A stretch of DNA of 64,000 bases from Pseudomonas putida (GCF_028682395.1 NZ_JANHLC010000004.1:1-64000); one strand, 5' to 3'; counted from the first letter of the stretch, positions 1 to 8,685 are shown. Notes: generated by a model from the sequence alone, not told the origin. Translations and numbers: made by a program.

Positions 1-20
1 CTGCGCCGGAAGTGGGGCGA

Positions 21-48
21 ATTATAGACTCACAGATTCTGCCGTCAA
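21..48 (-). promoter_or_regulatory. Strong sigma70-like promoter reading off the left edge
   Basis: On the minus strand a -35 TTGACG (48-43) and a perfect -10 TATAAT (26-21) are separated by 16 bp. They are followed by a GC-rich discriminator (TTCGCCCC). This arrangement is typical of stringently controlled stable-RNA or translation-factor promoters. The transcribed gene lies left of position 1, so its identity cannot be read here. The motif is direct observation; the stable-RNA interpretation is inference. Confidence 0.6.
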
Positions 49-90
49 CCCCTATTTTCATAATTCTGTCATATCGGTCAAATAAGCGCC

Positions 91-133
91 TAAAAGCACA
101 AGGCCGACCCTCCGGGCCGGCCTTGTGCTTTCT
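91..133 (-). terminator. Intrinsic terminator of the bauC transcript
   Basis: A 14-bp inverted repeat has arms at 93-106 and 118-131 around an 11-nt loop. It lies just after the bauC stop codon and is flanked by short A/T runs. It is positioned to end the minus-strand bauA-bauC transcript and to isolate it from the left-edge promoter. Confidence 0.75.
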
Positions 134-138
134 ACTGC

Positions 139-1632
139 TTATAAGCTGGGAAACGCAAACTGCGAAGCTTCATGGCTTGCCCGTTGCGGCCAGCGCTGAG
201 TAATCGCCTTGCGCCGCGTGTAGAAACGCACGCCATCGGGGCCGTAGGCGTGCAGGTCGCCAAACAGCGAACGCTTCCAGCCGCCAAAACTGTGATACGC
301 CACAGGCACCGGCAACGGTACGTTGACGCCCACCATGCCGACTTCGATCTCGTCGCAGAACAACCGCGCTGCTTCACCGTCACGGGTAAAGATGCAGGTG
401 CCATTGCCGTATTCGTGATCGTTGATCAACTGCATGGCCGCTTCCAGGCTGTTCACCCGCACGATGCACAGCACCGGGCCGAAGATCTCCTCTTTATAGA
501 TACGCATCTCGGGCGTCACGCGGTCGAACAGACAACCACCCAGGAAGAAGCCCTCTTCGTGGTCCTTGACGCTTAACCCGCGGCCATCGACCACCAGTTG
601 CGCACCGGCACCCACGCCGTCTTCTATATAGCCACTGACCTTGTCGCGGTGCTGCCCCGTCACCAGCGGCCCCATATCCAGGCCGCAGGACGTACCCGCA
701 CCAATCTTCAAGGCCTCGATCTGCGGCACCAGCTTCGCCACCAGCGCATCGGCGACCTGGTCGCCCACACAGACCGCCACCGAAATCGCCATGCACCGCT
801 CGCCGCACGAGCCATAAGCCGCGCCCATCAGGGCACTGACCGCATTGTCCAGGTCGGCATCCGGCATCAGTACCGCGTGGTTCTTCGCGCCGCCCAATGC
901 CTGCACGCGCTTGCCACGCTTGGTACCTTCGGCATAGATGTATTCGGCAATCGGGGTCGAGCCGACAAAACTCAGCGCCTTCACTTCCGGCGCCTCGATC
1001 AGCGCATCCACTGCAGCCTTGTCACCGTGCACCACGTTCATTACGCCTTTGGGCAGCCCGGCCTCTTGCAGCAGTTGCGCAATCAGGAGCGTAGAACTTG
1101 GATCGCGCTCCGAAGGTTTGAGAATAAAGCAGTTGCCGCAAACGATCGCCAACGGGTACATCCACAGCGGAACCATCGCCGGAAAGTTAAATGGCGTGAT
1201 ACCCGCAACCACCCCCAACGGCTGAAAGTCAGACCAGGCATCGATGTTCGGCCCGACATTACGGCTGTACTCGCCCTTGAGCACTTGCGGCGCAGCACAG
1301 GCATACTCGACGTTCTCGATCCCACGCTTCAGTTCGCCCGCCGCATCTTCAAGCGTCTTGCCATGTTCTTCGCTGATCAACTGGGCGATCTGCGCTTCAT
1401 TCTGCTCCAGCAGTTGCTTGAAGCGGAACATCACCTGGGCGCGCTTGGCCGCCGGCGTGTTGCGCCAGGCCGGGAAAGCGGCCTTGGCCGAATCAATGGC
1501 CTGTTGAATGGTCTCGCGGCTGGCCAACGGTACCTGATGAATAACCTGCCCCGTCGACGGGTTGTAGACGTCGGCCATACGACCATTATCGCTGACCAGT
1601 TGGCCATTGATCAGATGTTGAATTGCACTCAT
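139..1632 (-). CDS. bauC: CoA-acylating (methyl)malonate-semialdehyde / 3-oxopropanoate dehydrogenase
   Basis: A 497-residue aldehyde dehydrogenase of the MmsA/BauC type, which oxidises malonic or methylmalonic semialdehyde with NAD+ and CoA to acetyl- or propionyl-CoA plus CO2. The catalytic cysteine is C280 in the motif GERCMA. The segment ALGGAKNH occupies the place where classical ALDHs carry the general-base Glu, a hallmark of the CoA-dependent MMSDH group. The start at 1632 is chosen over an upstream in-frame ATG because AGGAGCG lies just before it. It sits downstream of bauA on the same strand with an 81-bp gap. In P. aeruginosa the equivalent bau gene finishes beta-alanine degradation. 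A valine-pathway mmsA role is the alternative, but the neighbour argues for beta-alanine. Confidence 0.88.
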   Translation of the reverse strand: MSAIQHLINGQLVSDNGRMADVYNPSTGQVIHQVPLASRETIQQAIDSAKAAFPAWRNTPAAKRAQVMFRFKQLLEQNEAQIAQLISEEHGKTLEDAAGELKRGIENVEYACAAPQVLKGEYSRNVGPNIDAWSDFQPLGVVAGITPFNFPAMVPLWMYPLAIVCGNCFILKPSERDPSSTLLIAQLLQEAGLPKGVMNVVHGDKAAVDALIEAPEVKALSFVGSTPIAEYIYAEGTKRGKRVQALGGAKNHAVLMPDADLDNAVSALMGAAYGSCGERCMAISVAVCVGDQVADALVAKLVPQIEALKIGAGTSCGLDMGPLVTGQHRDKVSGYIEDGVGAGAQLVVDGRGLSVKDHEEGFFLGGCLFDRVTPEMRIYKEEIFGPVLCIVRVNSLEAAMQLINDHEYGNGTCIFTRDGEAARLFCDEIEVGMVGVNVPLPVPVAYHSFGGWKRSLFGDLHAYGPDGVRFYTRRKAITQRWPQRASHEASQFAFPSL

Positions 1633-1713
1633 GCCACGCTCCTGAAAATGATCCACAGAGGCGAATGGCTTCGCCCCTGCCTAGAAAGAAGAGATTTCGC
1701 GACCCCGGCGACC

Positions 1714-3060
1714 TCAGTCGACCTGGTTCAGCGCTTCGCCGACCGCATCGAACATCCGATCCAGATCCTGCGGCTTGCTATTAAAGGTTGGCCCGAACTG
1801 AAGGGTGTCGCCGCCGAAGCGCACATAGAAGCCGGCCTTCCACAATTTCATCGCCGCCTCGAACGGACGCACGATGGCATCGCCGTCGCGCGGTGCGACC
1901 TGAATCGCACCGGCCAGGCCATAGTTGCGGATGTCGATGACGTTCTTCACGCCCTTGAGCCCGTGCAGCGCATTCTCGAAGTGCGGGGAAACTTCCGCGA
2001 CCTGCTGCACCAGATTTTCCTTTTGCAGTAGGTCGAGTGCGGCCAGGCCTGCCGCGCAAGCCACCGGGTGCGCTGAATAGGTGTAGCCGTGGGGGAACTC
2101 CACCGCGTACTCAGGCGTAGGCTGGTTCATAAAGGTCTGATAGATCTCGCTGCTGGCAATCACCGCGCCCATCGGGATCGCGCCGTTGGTGACCTGCTTG
2201 GCGATGCACATCAAGTCCGGGGTCACGCCAAAACTGTCGGCGCCGAACATCGAGCCCGTACGACCAAACCCGGTGATCACTTCATCGAAGATCAGCAGGA
2301 TATTGTGCTGGTCGCAGATTTCGCGCAGGCGCTTGAGATACCCCTGCGGAGGCACAAGTACACCGGCGGAACCGGCCATGGGTTCGACGATAACGGCGGC
2401 GATATTGGAGGCGTCGTGCAACTCGATCAACTTGAGCATCTCATCGGCCAGGGCAATACCACCCTGCTCCGGCATCCCCCGGGAAAACGCGTTGCTCGCC
2501 AACAGGGTGTGCGGCAAATGGTCGACATCCATCAGTTGGCCGAACATCTTGCGGTTGCCATTGACGCCACCCAGGCTGGTGCCTGCCACGTTCACCCCGT
2601 GATAGCCGCGTGCCCGGCCGATCAGCTTGGTCTTGGTCGCCTGGCCTTTTAGACGCCAGTAGGCGCGGACCATCTTCACTGCAGTGTCCGCGCACTCGGA
2701 ACCGGAGTCGGTGTAGAACACGTGGTTGAGCGTTCCTGGCGTCAGATCGGTGATCTTTTCCGCCAGTTGGAACGACAGCGGGTGACCGAATTGGAACGCT
2801 GGCGAGTAGTCCAGTGTGCCCAGTTGCTTGGCCACGGCTTCCTGGATTTCCTTGCGGGTATGCCCGGCGCCACAGGTCCACAGACCGGACAGCCCATCAT
2901 AGATTTGCCGCCCCTTGTCATCGGTCAGGTAGCTGCCCTGGGCCGCCACGATCAGCCGCGGATCGCGCTGGAAATTGCGGTTGGCGGTGTACGGCATCCA
3001 GTGGGCATCGAGCTTGAGTTGGCTGGCCAGAGAAATGTTGGCGGATTCAGGCAAGTTCAT
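1714..3060 (-). CDS. bauA: Beta-alanine--pyruvate aminotransferase (class III omega-transaminase)
   Basis: A 448-residue PLP-dependent class III aminotransferase that moves the amino group of beta-alanine to pyruvate, giving malonic semialdehyde and alanine. The PLP lysine is K288 in IAKQVTNGA. The GSECADTA phosphate-binding segment and the LIFDEVITGFGR motif (the PLP-ring Asp is in FDE) are intact. The N-terminal stretch LDAHWMPYTANRNF closely matches the P. aeruginosa BauA omega-transaminase as recalled. The start at 3060 has GAGG about 8 nt upstream. The gene is followed by bauC, which consumes its product, and diverges from a LysR gene. The family has a wide amine substrate range, so other omega-amino acids are possible. 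Confidence 0.9.
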   Translation of the reverse strand: MNLPESANISLASQLKLDAHWMPYTANRNFQRDPRLIVAAQGSYLTDDKGRQIYDGLSGLWTCGAGHTRKEIQEAVAKQLGTLDYSPAFQFGHPLSFQLAEKITDLTPGTLNHVFYTDSGSECADTAVKMVRAYWRLKGQATKTKLIGRARGYHGVNVAGTSLGGVNGNRKMFGQLMDVDHLPHTLLASNAFSRGMPEQGGIALADEMLKLIELHDASNIAAVIVEPMAGSAGVLVPPQGYLKRLREICDQHNILLIFDEVITGFGRTGSMFGADSFGVTPDLMCIAKQVTNGAIPMGAVIASSEIYQTFMNQPTPEYAVEFPHGYTYSAHPVACAAGLAALDLLQKENLVQQVAEVSPHFENALHGLKGVKNVIDIRNYGLAGAIQVAPRDGDAIVRPFEAAMKLWKAGFYVRFGGDTLQFGPTFNSKPQDLDRMFDAVGEALNQVD

Positions 3061-3199
3061 GGAGCAAACCTCGCAGGGCAATAAGCGGCGCAGGGATGGG
3101 AAAGCGTTCTTGCAGCTAAATTGCCACGGGGATAAAGTCGGTGAAATCCAACTCTTCTAACCTTCAGGCAGGCGATCACTAAACTATGAGCCACGCACA
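3061..3199. promoter_or_regulatory. Divergent bauA / bauR promoter region
   Basis: This 139-bp gap separates divergently transcribed bauA and the LysR gene, the usual place for LysR autoregulation and activation of the target operon. It is more AT-rich than its flanks. No clear T-N11-A dyad could be singled out by eye. Confidence 0.5.
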
Positions 3200-4120
3200 A
3201 TGAGCAGTCGCCGTCCCGATCCCCTGGCCCAAGTCAGCGATTTTGATATCCGCCTGCTGCGCATCTTCCGCAGCGTGGTGGAGTGCGGCGGCTTTTCCGC
3301 CGCCGAGAGCGTGCTGGGCATCGGCCGCTCAGCAATCAGCCAGCAGATGAGTGATCTCGAACAGCGCCTGGGGCTGCGCCTGTGCCAGCGCGGACGGGCC
3401 GGTTTCTCACTGACCGAGGAAGGCCGCGAGGTCTATCAGTCTTCCTTGCAACTGCTCAGTGCCCTGGAGAGTTTTCGTACCGAGGTCAACGGACTGCACC
3501 AGCACCTGCGTGGCGAGCTGACCATTGGCCTGACCGATAACCTGGTCACTGTGCCCCATATGCGCATCACCCATGCCCTGGCGCAATTGAAGGAGCGTGG
3601 CCCGGATGTGCAGATTCAGATCCGCATGATCGCGCCCAATGAAGTCGAACAAGGGGTGCTCGACGGCCGCCTGCATGTCGGCGTCGTTCCCCAGGCCAGC
3701 GCCCTCTCGGGGCTCGAGTACCAGCCGCTCTACAGCGAGCGCTCATTGCTCTACTGCGCGGTCGGCCATCCGCTGTTCTATGTCGACGACCGGCAACTCG
3801 AAGACCAGCGCCTCAATAACCAGGACGCCATCGCCCCGACCTTCCGCCTGCCCGCCGAGATCCAGGCCCATTACCAGGCCCTGCGCTGCACGGCCAGCGC
3901 CTCGGACCGCGAAGGCATGGCCTTTCTGATTCTGACCGGGCGCTATATAGGCTACCTACCCGATCACTATGCCCAGCTCTGGGTCCAGCAAGGCCGCCTG
4001 CGTGCATTGAAGGCCGAGGAGCGCTTCTATGACCTGAGCCTGGCCTCGGTCACGCGCAAGGGGCGCCGCCCACACTTGGTGCTGGAGAGTTTTCTCGAAA
4101 GCCTTGCTGCCACCCGTTGA
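3200..4120 (+). CDS. bauR: LysR-family regulator, probable activator of beta-alanine genes
   Basis: A 306-residue LysR-type regulator. The N-terminal winged helix-turn-helix covers about residues 15-75 (DIRLLRIFRSVVECGGFSAAES, then GIGRSAISQQMSDLE). A type 2 periplasmic-binding-fold effector domain covers about 100-300. It is divergent from bauA with a 139-bp spacer, matching the bauR/bauA arrangement known from P. aeruginosa. Beta-alanine as co-inducer follows from that arrangement rather than from the sequence. No strong ribosome site precedes the ATG. An out-of-frame ATG lies 14 nt upstream, so the exact start is slightly uncertain. Confidence 0.8.
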   Translation: MSSRRPDPLAQVSDFDIRLLRIFRSVVECGGFSAAESVLGIGRSAISQQMSDLEQRLGLRLCQRGRAGFSLTEEGREVYQSSLQLLSALESFRTEVNGLHQHLRGELTIGLTDNLVTVPHMRITHALAQLKERGPDVQIQIRMIAPNEVEQGVLDGRLHVGVVPQASALSGLEYQPLYSERSLLYCAVGHPLFYVDDRQLEDQRLNNQDAIAPTFRLPAEIQAHYQALRCTASASDREGMAFLILTGRYIGYLPDHYAQLWVQQGRLRALKAEERFYDLSLASVTRKGRRPHLVLESFLESLAATR

Positions 4121-4251
4121 CCTGCCAGGCACGCCAGCCATGCCGCCCCGCCGAACAGCCTTCGACCTTTTACAGCCTGCAGGCTTGTCGGATCAGCGCA
4201 GGTGCGTTATCTGTTCATCGGTTGCACCCACCGATCTGCACGGAATCATTT

Positions 4252-4908
4252 ATGAGCCTTGAAGTCCCAGCCCACGCGGGCAAACCTGCCAGCCGCATTC
4301 GCCAGAAAAACGAAGAAGCGATCATTCGGGCCGCCGAGAACGAATTCGCGCGCCATGGCTTCAAGGGCACCAGCATGAACACCATCGCGCAGAATGCCGG
4401 GCTGCCCAAAGCCAACTTGCACTACTACTTCACCAACAAGCTTGGCCTGTATATCGCCGTGCTGAGCAATATCATCGAGCTGTGGGACAGCACCTTCAAT
4501 CATCTGCGGGCCGAGGACGATCCGGCCACGGCACTGACGCACTACATCCGTGCCAAGATGGAGTTTTCCCGACGCCAGCCCCAGGCTTCGCGGATCTTCG
4601 CCATGGAGATCATCAGTGGCGGCGAGTGCCTGACCGAATACTTCAGCCAGGACTACCGCGCCTGGTTCCAGAGCCGCGCCGATGTGTTTCGCAGCTGGAT
4701 TGCAGCGGGCAAGATGGACGACGTCGATCCGGTCCACCTGATTTTTCTGTTGTGGGGCAGCACCCAGCACTATGCCGACTTCGCCACGCAGATCTGCCGC
4801 GTGACCGGCCGCAGCAAGCTGACCAAACAGGACATGCAGGAGGCCGGTGACAACCTGATCCGCATCATCCTCAAAGGCTGTGGCCTGACACCTGCCACGA
4901 CGAACTGA
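4252..4908 (+). CDS. TetR-family regulator of the RutR type
   Basis: A 218-residue TetR/AcrR regulator. The N-terminal helix-turn-helix covers about residues 20-65 (AAENEFARHGFKGTSMNTIA, then AGLPKANLHYYF). The C-terminal ligand domain resembles RutR/YcdC, including a conserved IIELWDSTF stretch. In E. coli RutR senses uracil and thymine and controls pyrimidine and purine catabolism. In Pseudomonas similar proteins accompany the reductive pyrimidine pathway, whose end product is beta-alanine; this fits its place between bau and nucleoside-transport genes. Possible RutR-like dyads lie at 5952-5965 and 12538-12551. The start at 4252 aligns with family N-termini; a longer reading from 4117 would overlap bauR and lacks family similarity. 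Confidence 0.75.
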   Translation: MSLEVPAHAGKPASRIRQKNEEAIIRAAENEFARHGFKGTSMNTIAQNAGLPKANLHYYFTNKLGLYIAVLSNIIELWDSTFNHLRAEDDPATALTHYIRAKMEFSRRQPQASRIFAMEIISGGECLTEYFSQDYRAWFQSRADVFRSWIAAGKMDDVDPVHLIFLLWGSTQHYADFATQICRVTGRSKLTKQDMQEAGDNLIRIILKGCGLTPATTN

Positions 4909-4916
4909 TAACGGCC

Positions 4917-5498
4917 ATGTCCTTTACCCTTGCCGGCCTTTGCGAGTACCGCGAAGACATTCGCAAAAGCCGCTTTGTCGCCCTGGCCGCGCCCATCGCC
5001 AGCGCGGCCGAAGCGCAGGCCTTTCTCGAGCGGCACAGCGACCTGGCGGCCTCACATAACTGTTGGGCCTGGAAACTCGCCGAGCAGTACCGCAGCAGCG
5101 ACGATGGCGAGCCTGGCGGTACGGCCGGCCGGCCGATTCTGGCGGCTATCGAGGCGCAGGACTGCGACCAGGTCGCGGTGCTGGTGATCCGTTGGTACGG
5201 CGGCATCCAGCTCGGGACCGGCGGCCTGGCTCGGGCCTACGGCGGCAGCGCGAACAAGTGCCTGCAAGGTGCCGAGCGAGTGCCGCTGATCCATCGTGTG
5301 AACCTGACCTGCCAGTGCACCTTCAGTGAACTGGCACTGCTCAAGGTACGACTTGCCGATCTCGGCGGCCTGGTACTCGAGGAGCACTTTGGCGCCAACG
5401 GCGTTGAACTGCGCCTGGCCCTTGGCGAAGCTCAGATCGACACTCTGCAACAGCAACTGGCCGACCTTAGCCGTGGACGTATCCGTCTAACCCGTTAA
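4917..5498 (+). CDS. yigZ: YigZ / IMPACT-family protein
   Basis: A 193-residue member of the YigZ/UPF0029 (IMPACT) family. The N-terminal IMPACT domain (about 15-120) shows the SRF...A signature, the family motif DDGEPGGTAGRPIL and VLVIRWYGGIQLGTGGLARAY. A small C-terminal ferredoxin-like domain follows. Eukaryotic IMPACT binds GCN1 and affects translation control; the bacterial role is not established. The gene starts 8 nt after the TetR stop, so co-transcription is likely. Confidence 0.85.
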   Translation: MSFTLAGLCEYREDIRKSRFVALAAPIASAAEAQAFLERHSDLAASHNCWAWKLAEQYRSSDDGEPGGTAGRPILAAIEAQDCDQVAVLVIRWYGGIQLGTGGLARAYGGSANKCLQGAERVPLIHRVNLTCQCTFSELALLKVRLADLGGLVLEEHFGANGVELRLALGEAQIDTLQQQLADLSRGRIRLTR

Positions 5499-6012
5499 GC
5501 GCCCCCGCCATCCCGCAGGCATTACCCACAATCGCTGTGACGCCGCCTGTGGATAAGCTGAGTACACCCCGCTACAGCCCTTGCACAGCAAGGCGTTGAG
5601 AAAACCGATCAATTTTTGATCAGCGCCCTTCAAAAACACCCATTTGCTAATTGAAACAGCCACATACGCGGCCTTTATCGCGAACGGAACATAGCCGCCC
5701 AGGGCTTTATGCCAGGAATTTGCACTTGCACACAGGAACTGTGGAATAACCTGTGGATAACCCGTAGATGCCTGGCGCGGTTGCAGGGACTGACACGCCT
5801 GCCGACATCTGTATGTTTTTTAACCAAGCGCCCTCCTGCACCGAAGCAGTGCCTAGTCCAGGCCATGCACTGTGCAGGAGCGAACCTACTCGCGATCCTT
5901 GCCCCACCAGAGGAATAGAAAGCACGCACCTACAGGGTCTGGATATTTTCCTGACCTGATGGCCAGGAAATTGCTTTAGCTGCGGTAACGCCCTTCGCCA
6001 CCCGAGCCCGCG
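5499..6012. other. Intergenic region with DnaA-box-like sites; no gene seen
   Basis: This is 514 bp without a credible coding region. It holds two exact TGTGGATAA nonamers (5548-5556 and 5752-5760, the complement of the DnaA box TTATCCACA), a near-copy TGTGGAATAA (5740-5749), and TTACCCACA (5522-5530, one mismatch). A decayed REP-like stretch (GGAGCGAacctacTCGCGATCC) lies near 5877-5900. A candidate operator sits at 5947-5970, close to the ABC gene. No purine riboswitch core was recognised. Confidence 0.5.
5947..5970. promoter_or_regulatory. Inverted repeat upstream of the nucleoside ABC operon, RutR-like dyad
   Basis: Perfect 7-bp arms TTTCCTG / CAGGAAA surround a 10-bp centre, ending 43 bp before the ABC ATPase start. 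Inside, TGACCTGATGGCCA (5952-5965) matches 10 of the 12 fixed positions of the E. coli RutR site as recalled (TGACCA-NN-TGGTCA). The operator role and the link to the nearby RutR-like gene are inference. Confidence 0.4.
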
Positions 6013-7563
6013 ATGCCCACTCCAGACTCAACGCCGCGCCTGCAACTGCGCGCAATCACCAAGCGCTACCCCGGCTGCCTGGCCAATGACGGGATCGACC
6101 TGACGATCCAGCCCGGCGAGATCCATGCACTGCTCGGCGAAAACGGCGCCGGCAAAAGCACGCTGATGAAGATCATCTATGGTGTCACCGCCTGCGACTC
6201 AGGCGAGATGATCTGGCAGGGCCAGCGCCTGCAGATGCGCAACCCGGCCCAGGCCCGCAGCCTGGGGATCGGCATGGTGTTCCAGCACTTTTCGTTGTTC
6301 GAGACCCTGAGCGTCGCGCAGAACATCGCCCTGGCCATGGGCGCCGCGGCGGGCTCACCCAAGCAGCTGGAACCGCGAATCCGCGACGTCTCGCAGCGCT
6401 ACGGCATGGCCCTGGAACCCGAGCGACTGGTCCATAGCCTGTCCATCGGCGAGCGCCAGCGGGTCGAAATCATCCGCTGCCTGATGCAGGACATTCGCCT
6501 GCTGATTCTCGACGAACCGACCTCGGTGCTCACACCCCGCGAAGCCGAGGAGCTGTTCGTAACCCTGCGCCGCCTCGCCAGCGAAGGCTGCAGCATCCTG
6601 TTTATCAGCCACAAGCTCGGTGAAGTGCGCGCCCTTTGCCATAGCGCCACGGTCCTGCGCGGCGGCCGGGTGGCGGGGCATTGCCAACCGGCGCACTGCA
6701 CCGATCAACAATTGGCGCGCCTGATGGTCGGTGACGCCGCTGCGCTGATCGCCGACTACCCCAAGGCCGAAGGTGACGCGGCCTTTCTCGCGATTGAGCA
6801 GTTGTCCTGGCGCAATCCCGATCCCTTCGGCTGTTCCCTGGAAGGCATCGACCTACAGGTGCGCAGCGGCGAAATCGTCGGGATTGCCGGCGTCGCCGGC
6901 AATGGCCAGGACGAACTGCTAGCCCTGCTCAGTGGCGAGCAATTGCTCGCGGCAAGCGACGCAGAGGCCATCCGTTTTGCCGGCCAGCCTGTCGGCCATC
7001 TGCGCCCGGATGCCCGCCGCCAGCGCGGCCTGGCTTTTGTCCCCGCCGAGCGCCTGGGCCACGGCGCAGTACCGAGCATGAGCCTGACCGACAACACCCT
7101 GCTCACGGCCTTCCAGCAGGGCCTGGTCAGTCGGGGCCTGGTCCAGCGCGGCAAGGTGGTGCAATTGGCCGAGGAGATCATCCGCCGCTTCGGCGTGAAA
7201 ACCCCGGATGCAGCGACCGCAGCACGCAGCCTCTCCGGCGGTAATCTGCAGAAATTCATCCTGGGTCGCGAAATCCTCCAGCAACCCCGTCTGCTGGTCG
7301 CAGCGCACCCGACCTGGGGCGTGGATGTGGGCGCGGCGGCCACTATCCACCGCGCGCTGATCGCGCTGCGCGACTCCGGGGCGGCCATCCTGGTGATCTC
7401 CGAAGACCTCGATGAGCTGTTCCAGATCGGCGACCGCCTCGCGGCCTTGTGCAGCGGGCGACTCTCTGCGCTCAAGCCAACCCTCGACACCCACCTGGTG
7501 GAAGTCGGCGCCTGGATGGCCGGGCAATTCTCTCCCACACACACGGTCCCGACCCAGGCCTGA
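6013..7563 (+). CDS. Nucleoside ABC transporter, duplicated ATP-binding subunit
   Basis: A 516-residue cytoplasmic ATPase with two fused nucleotide-binding domains, as in sugar/nucleoside importers (RbsA and the YufO/NupO group). Domain 1 (about 10-240) has Walker A GENGAGKS, signature LSIGERQR and Walker B LLILDEPTSVL. Domain 2 (about 255-500) has a degenerate Walker A GVAGNGQDE and signature LSGGNLQKF. Its Walker B region reads LLVAAHPTWGVD in place of LLLDEP, the usual pattern in this subfamily. It is followed by two permease genes at 18 bp and then by overlap. The substrate is inferred from the subfamily and from adenine deaminase nearby. No strong ribosome site precedes the ATG. Confidence 0.85.
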   Translation: MPTPDSTPRLQLRAITKRYPGCLANDGIDLTIQPGEIHALLGENGAGKSTLMKIIYGVTACDSGEMIWQGQRLQMRNPAQARSLGIGMVFQHFSLFETLSVAQNIALAMGAAAGSPKQLEPRIRDVSQRYGMALEPERLVHSLSIGERQRVEIIRCLMQDIRLLILDEPTSVLTPREAEELFVTLRRLASEGCSILFISHKLGEVRALCHSATVLRGGRVAGHCQPAHCTDQQLARLMVGDAAALIADYPKAEGDAAFLAIEQLSWRNPDPFGCSLEGIDLQVRSGEIVGIAGVAGNGQDELLALLSGEQLLAASDAEAIRFAGQPVGHLRPDARRQRGLAFVPAERLGHGAVPSMSLTDNTLLTAFQQGLVSRGLVQRGKVVQLAEEIIRRFGVKTPDAATAARSLSGGNLQKFILGREILQQPRLLVAAHPTWGVDVGAAATIHRALIALRDSGAAILVISEDLDELFQIGDRLAALCSGRLSALKPTLDTHLVEVGAWMAGQFSPTHTVPTQA

Positions 7564-7581
7564 CTTGACGGAGTACTTCCC

Positions 7582-8685
7582 ATGCTGCTTTCCCTCGAAC
7601 CGCGCGGCCAGCAATCGCGGGTCATGCTCTGGTGTTCGCCGCTGCTGGCCGCTGGCCTGACCCTGGCCTGTGGCTCGCTACTGTTCATGCTCCTGGGGCA
7701 TCCGCCGCTGCTGACCTTGCACACGCTGCTGATCGCCCCGATCAGCGACTTCTATGGCCTGGGCGAATGGCTGGTCAAGACACTGCCCATCCTGCTCTGC
7801 GCCCTCGGTCTGGCCGTGGCTTATCAAGCCCGGATCTGGAACATCGGCGCCGAAGGCCAACTGCTGCTGGGGGCCCTGGCCGGTAGCGCACTGGCGGTCA
7901 ACCTGATCGATATGCAGAGCCGCTGGGCCCTGGTACTGGTCCTGTGCGGCGGAACCCTAGCCGGTGCCGCCTGGGCCGGGCTGACGGCGTGGCTGCGCAC
8001 GCGTTTCAATGCCAATGAGATCCTGACCAGCATCATGCTCAACTACATCGCCCTGAACCTGCTGCTGTTCTGCGTACACGGTCCGCTGAAGGACCCGGCC
8101 GGCTTCAACTTCCCCGAATCGGCGATGTTTGGCGACGCCAGCCGCCTGCCTTTGCTCAGCGAAGAAGGCCGGGCCCATGCCGGGGTGTATTTCGCCCTGC
8201 TGGCCCTGATAGCGGTCTGGGTGTTGCTGCAACGTAGCTTTGTCGGTTTTCAGATCAAGGTGCTCGGCCTCGATCAGCGGGCCGCCGGGTTTGTCGGCTT
8301 TCGCCACAAGCGCCTGATCTGGCTGGCGCTGCTGATCAGCGGGGGCCTGGCCGGGCTCGCCGGCGCCTGCGAAGTCAGTGGTCCGATTGGTCAACTGGTA
8401 CCCCAGGTTTCGCCAGGCTATGGCTATGCCGCCATTACCGTGGCCTTTCTCGGCCGCCTCAACCCCATTGGTATTCTGTTTTCCAGCCTGCTGATGGCAC
8501 TGCTGTATCTGGGCGGCGAGCATGCGCAGATGAGTCTGAACCTGCCCCAGGCAATCACTCAGTTGTTCCAGGGCATGATGCTGTTCTTCCTCCTGGCCTG
8601 CGATGTCCTGATCCTCTATCGCCCTCGCCTGAAACTGCACTGGACGCGCCGCGCGCCGGTCGCCACCACCGTGGGAGCCCTGTGA
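7582..8685 (+). CDS. Nucleoside ABC transporter permease 1
   Basis: A 367-residue inner-membrane permease of the BPD_transp_2 family (YufP/NupP-like). About 8-10 hydrophobic segments are visible, with the family motifs WNIGAEGQLLLGAL (about 90-103) and FNANEILTSIMLNYIALNL (about 145-163). It forms the first of two membrane subunits and pairs with the preceding ATPase. Its stop codon overlaps the start of the next permease (TGATG), so translation is probably coupled. Confidence 0.85.
   Translation: MLLSLEPRGQQSRVMLWCSPLLAAGLTLACGSLLFMLLGHPPLLTLHTLLIAPISDFYGLGEWLVKTLPILLCALGLAVAYQARIWNIGAEGQLLLGALAGSALAVNLIDMQSRWALVLVLCGGTLAGAAWAGLTAWLRTRFNANEILTSIMLNYIALNLLLFCVHGPLKDPAGFNFPESAMFGDASRLPLLSEEGRAHAGVYFALLALIAVWVLLQRSFVGFQIKVLGLDQRAAGFVGFRHKRLIWLALLISGGLAGLAGACEVSGPIGQLVPQVSPGYGYAAITVAFLGRLNPIGILFSSLLMALLYLGGEHAQMSLNLPQAITQLFQGMMLFFLLACDVLILYRPRLKLHWTRRAPVATTVGAL

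Noticed and set aside
5675..5929. Minus-strand open frames of 72-84 codons in the gap before the ABC operon
   Set aside because: Part of their translation comes from a REP-like repeat, there is no ribosome site, and the composition is not protein-like.
5499..6012. Replication origin
   Set aside because: DnaA-like boxes are present, but there is no AT-rich unwinding element and no dnaA, dnaN, rpmH or plasmid rep gene nearby.
5900..6012. Purine riboswitch ahead of the nucleoside transporter
   Set aside because: Only a short inverted repeat is present; the conserved three-way-junction core could not be found.
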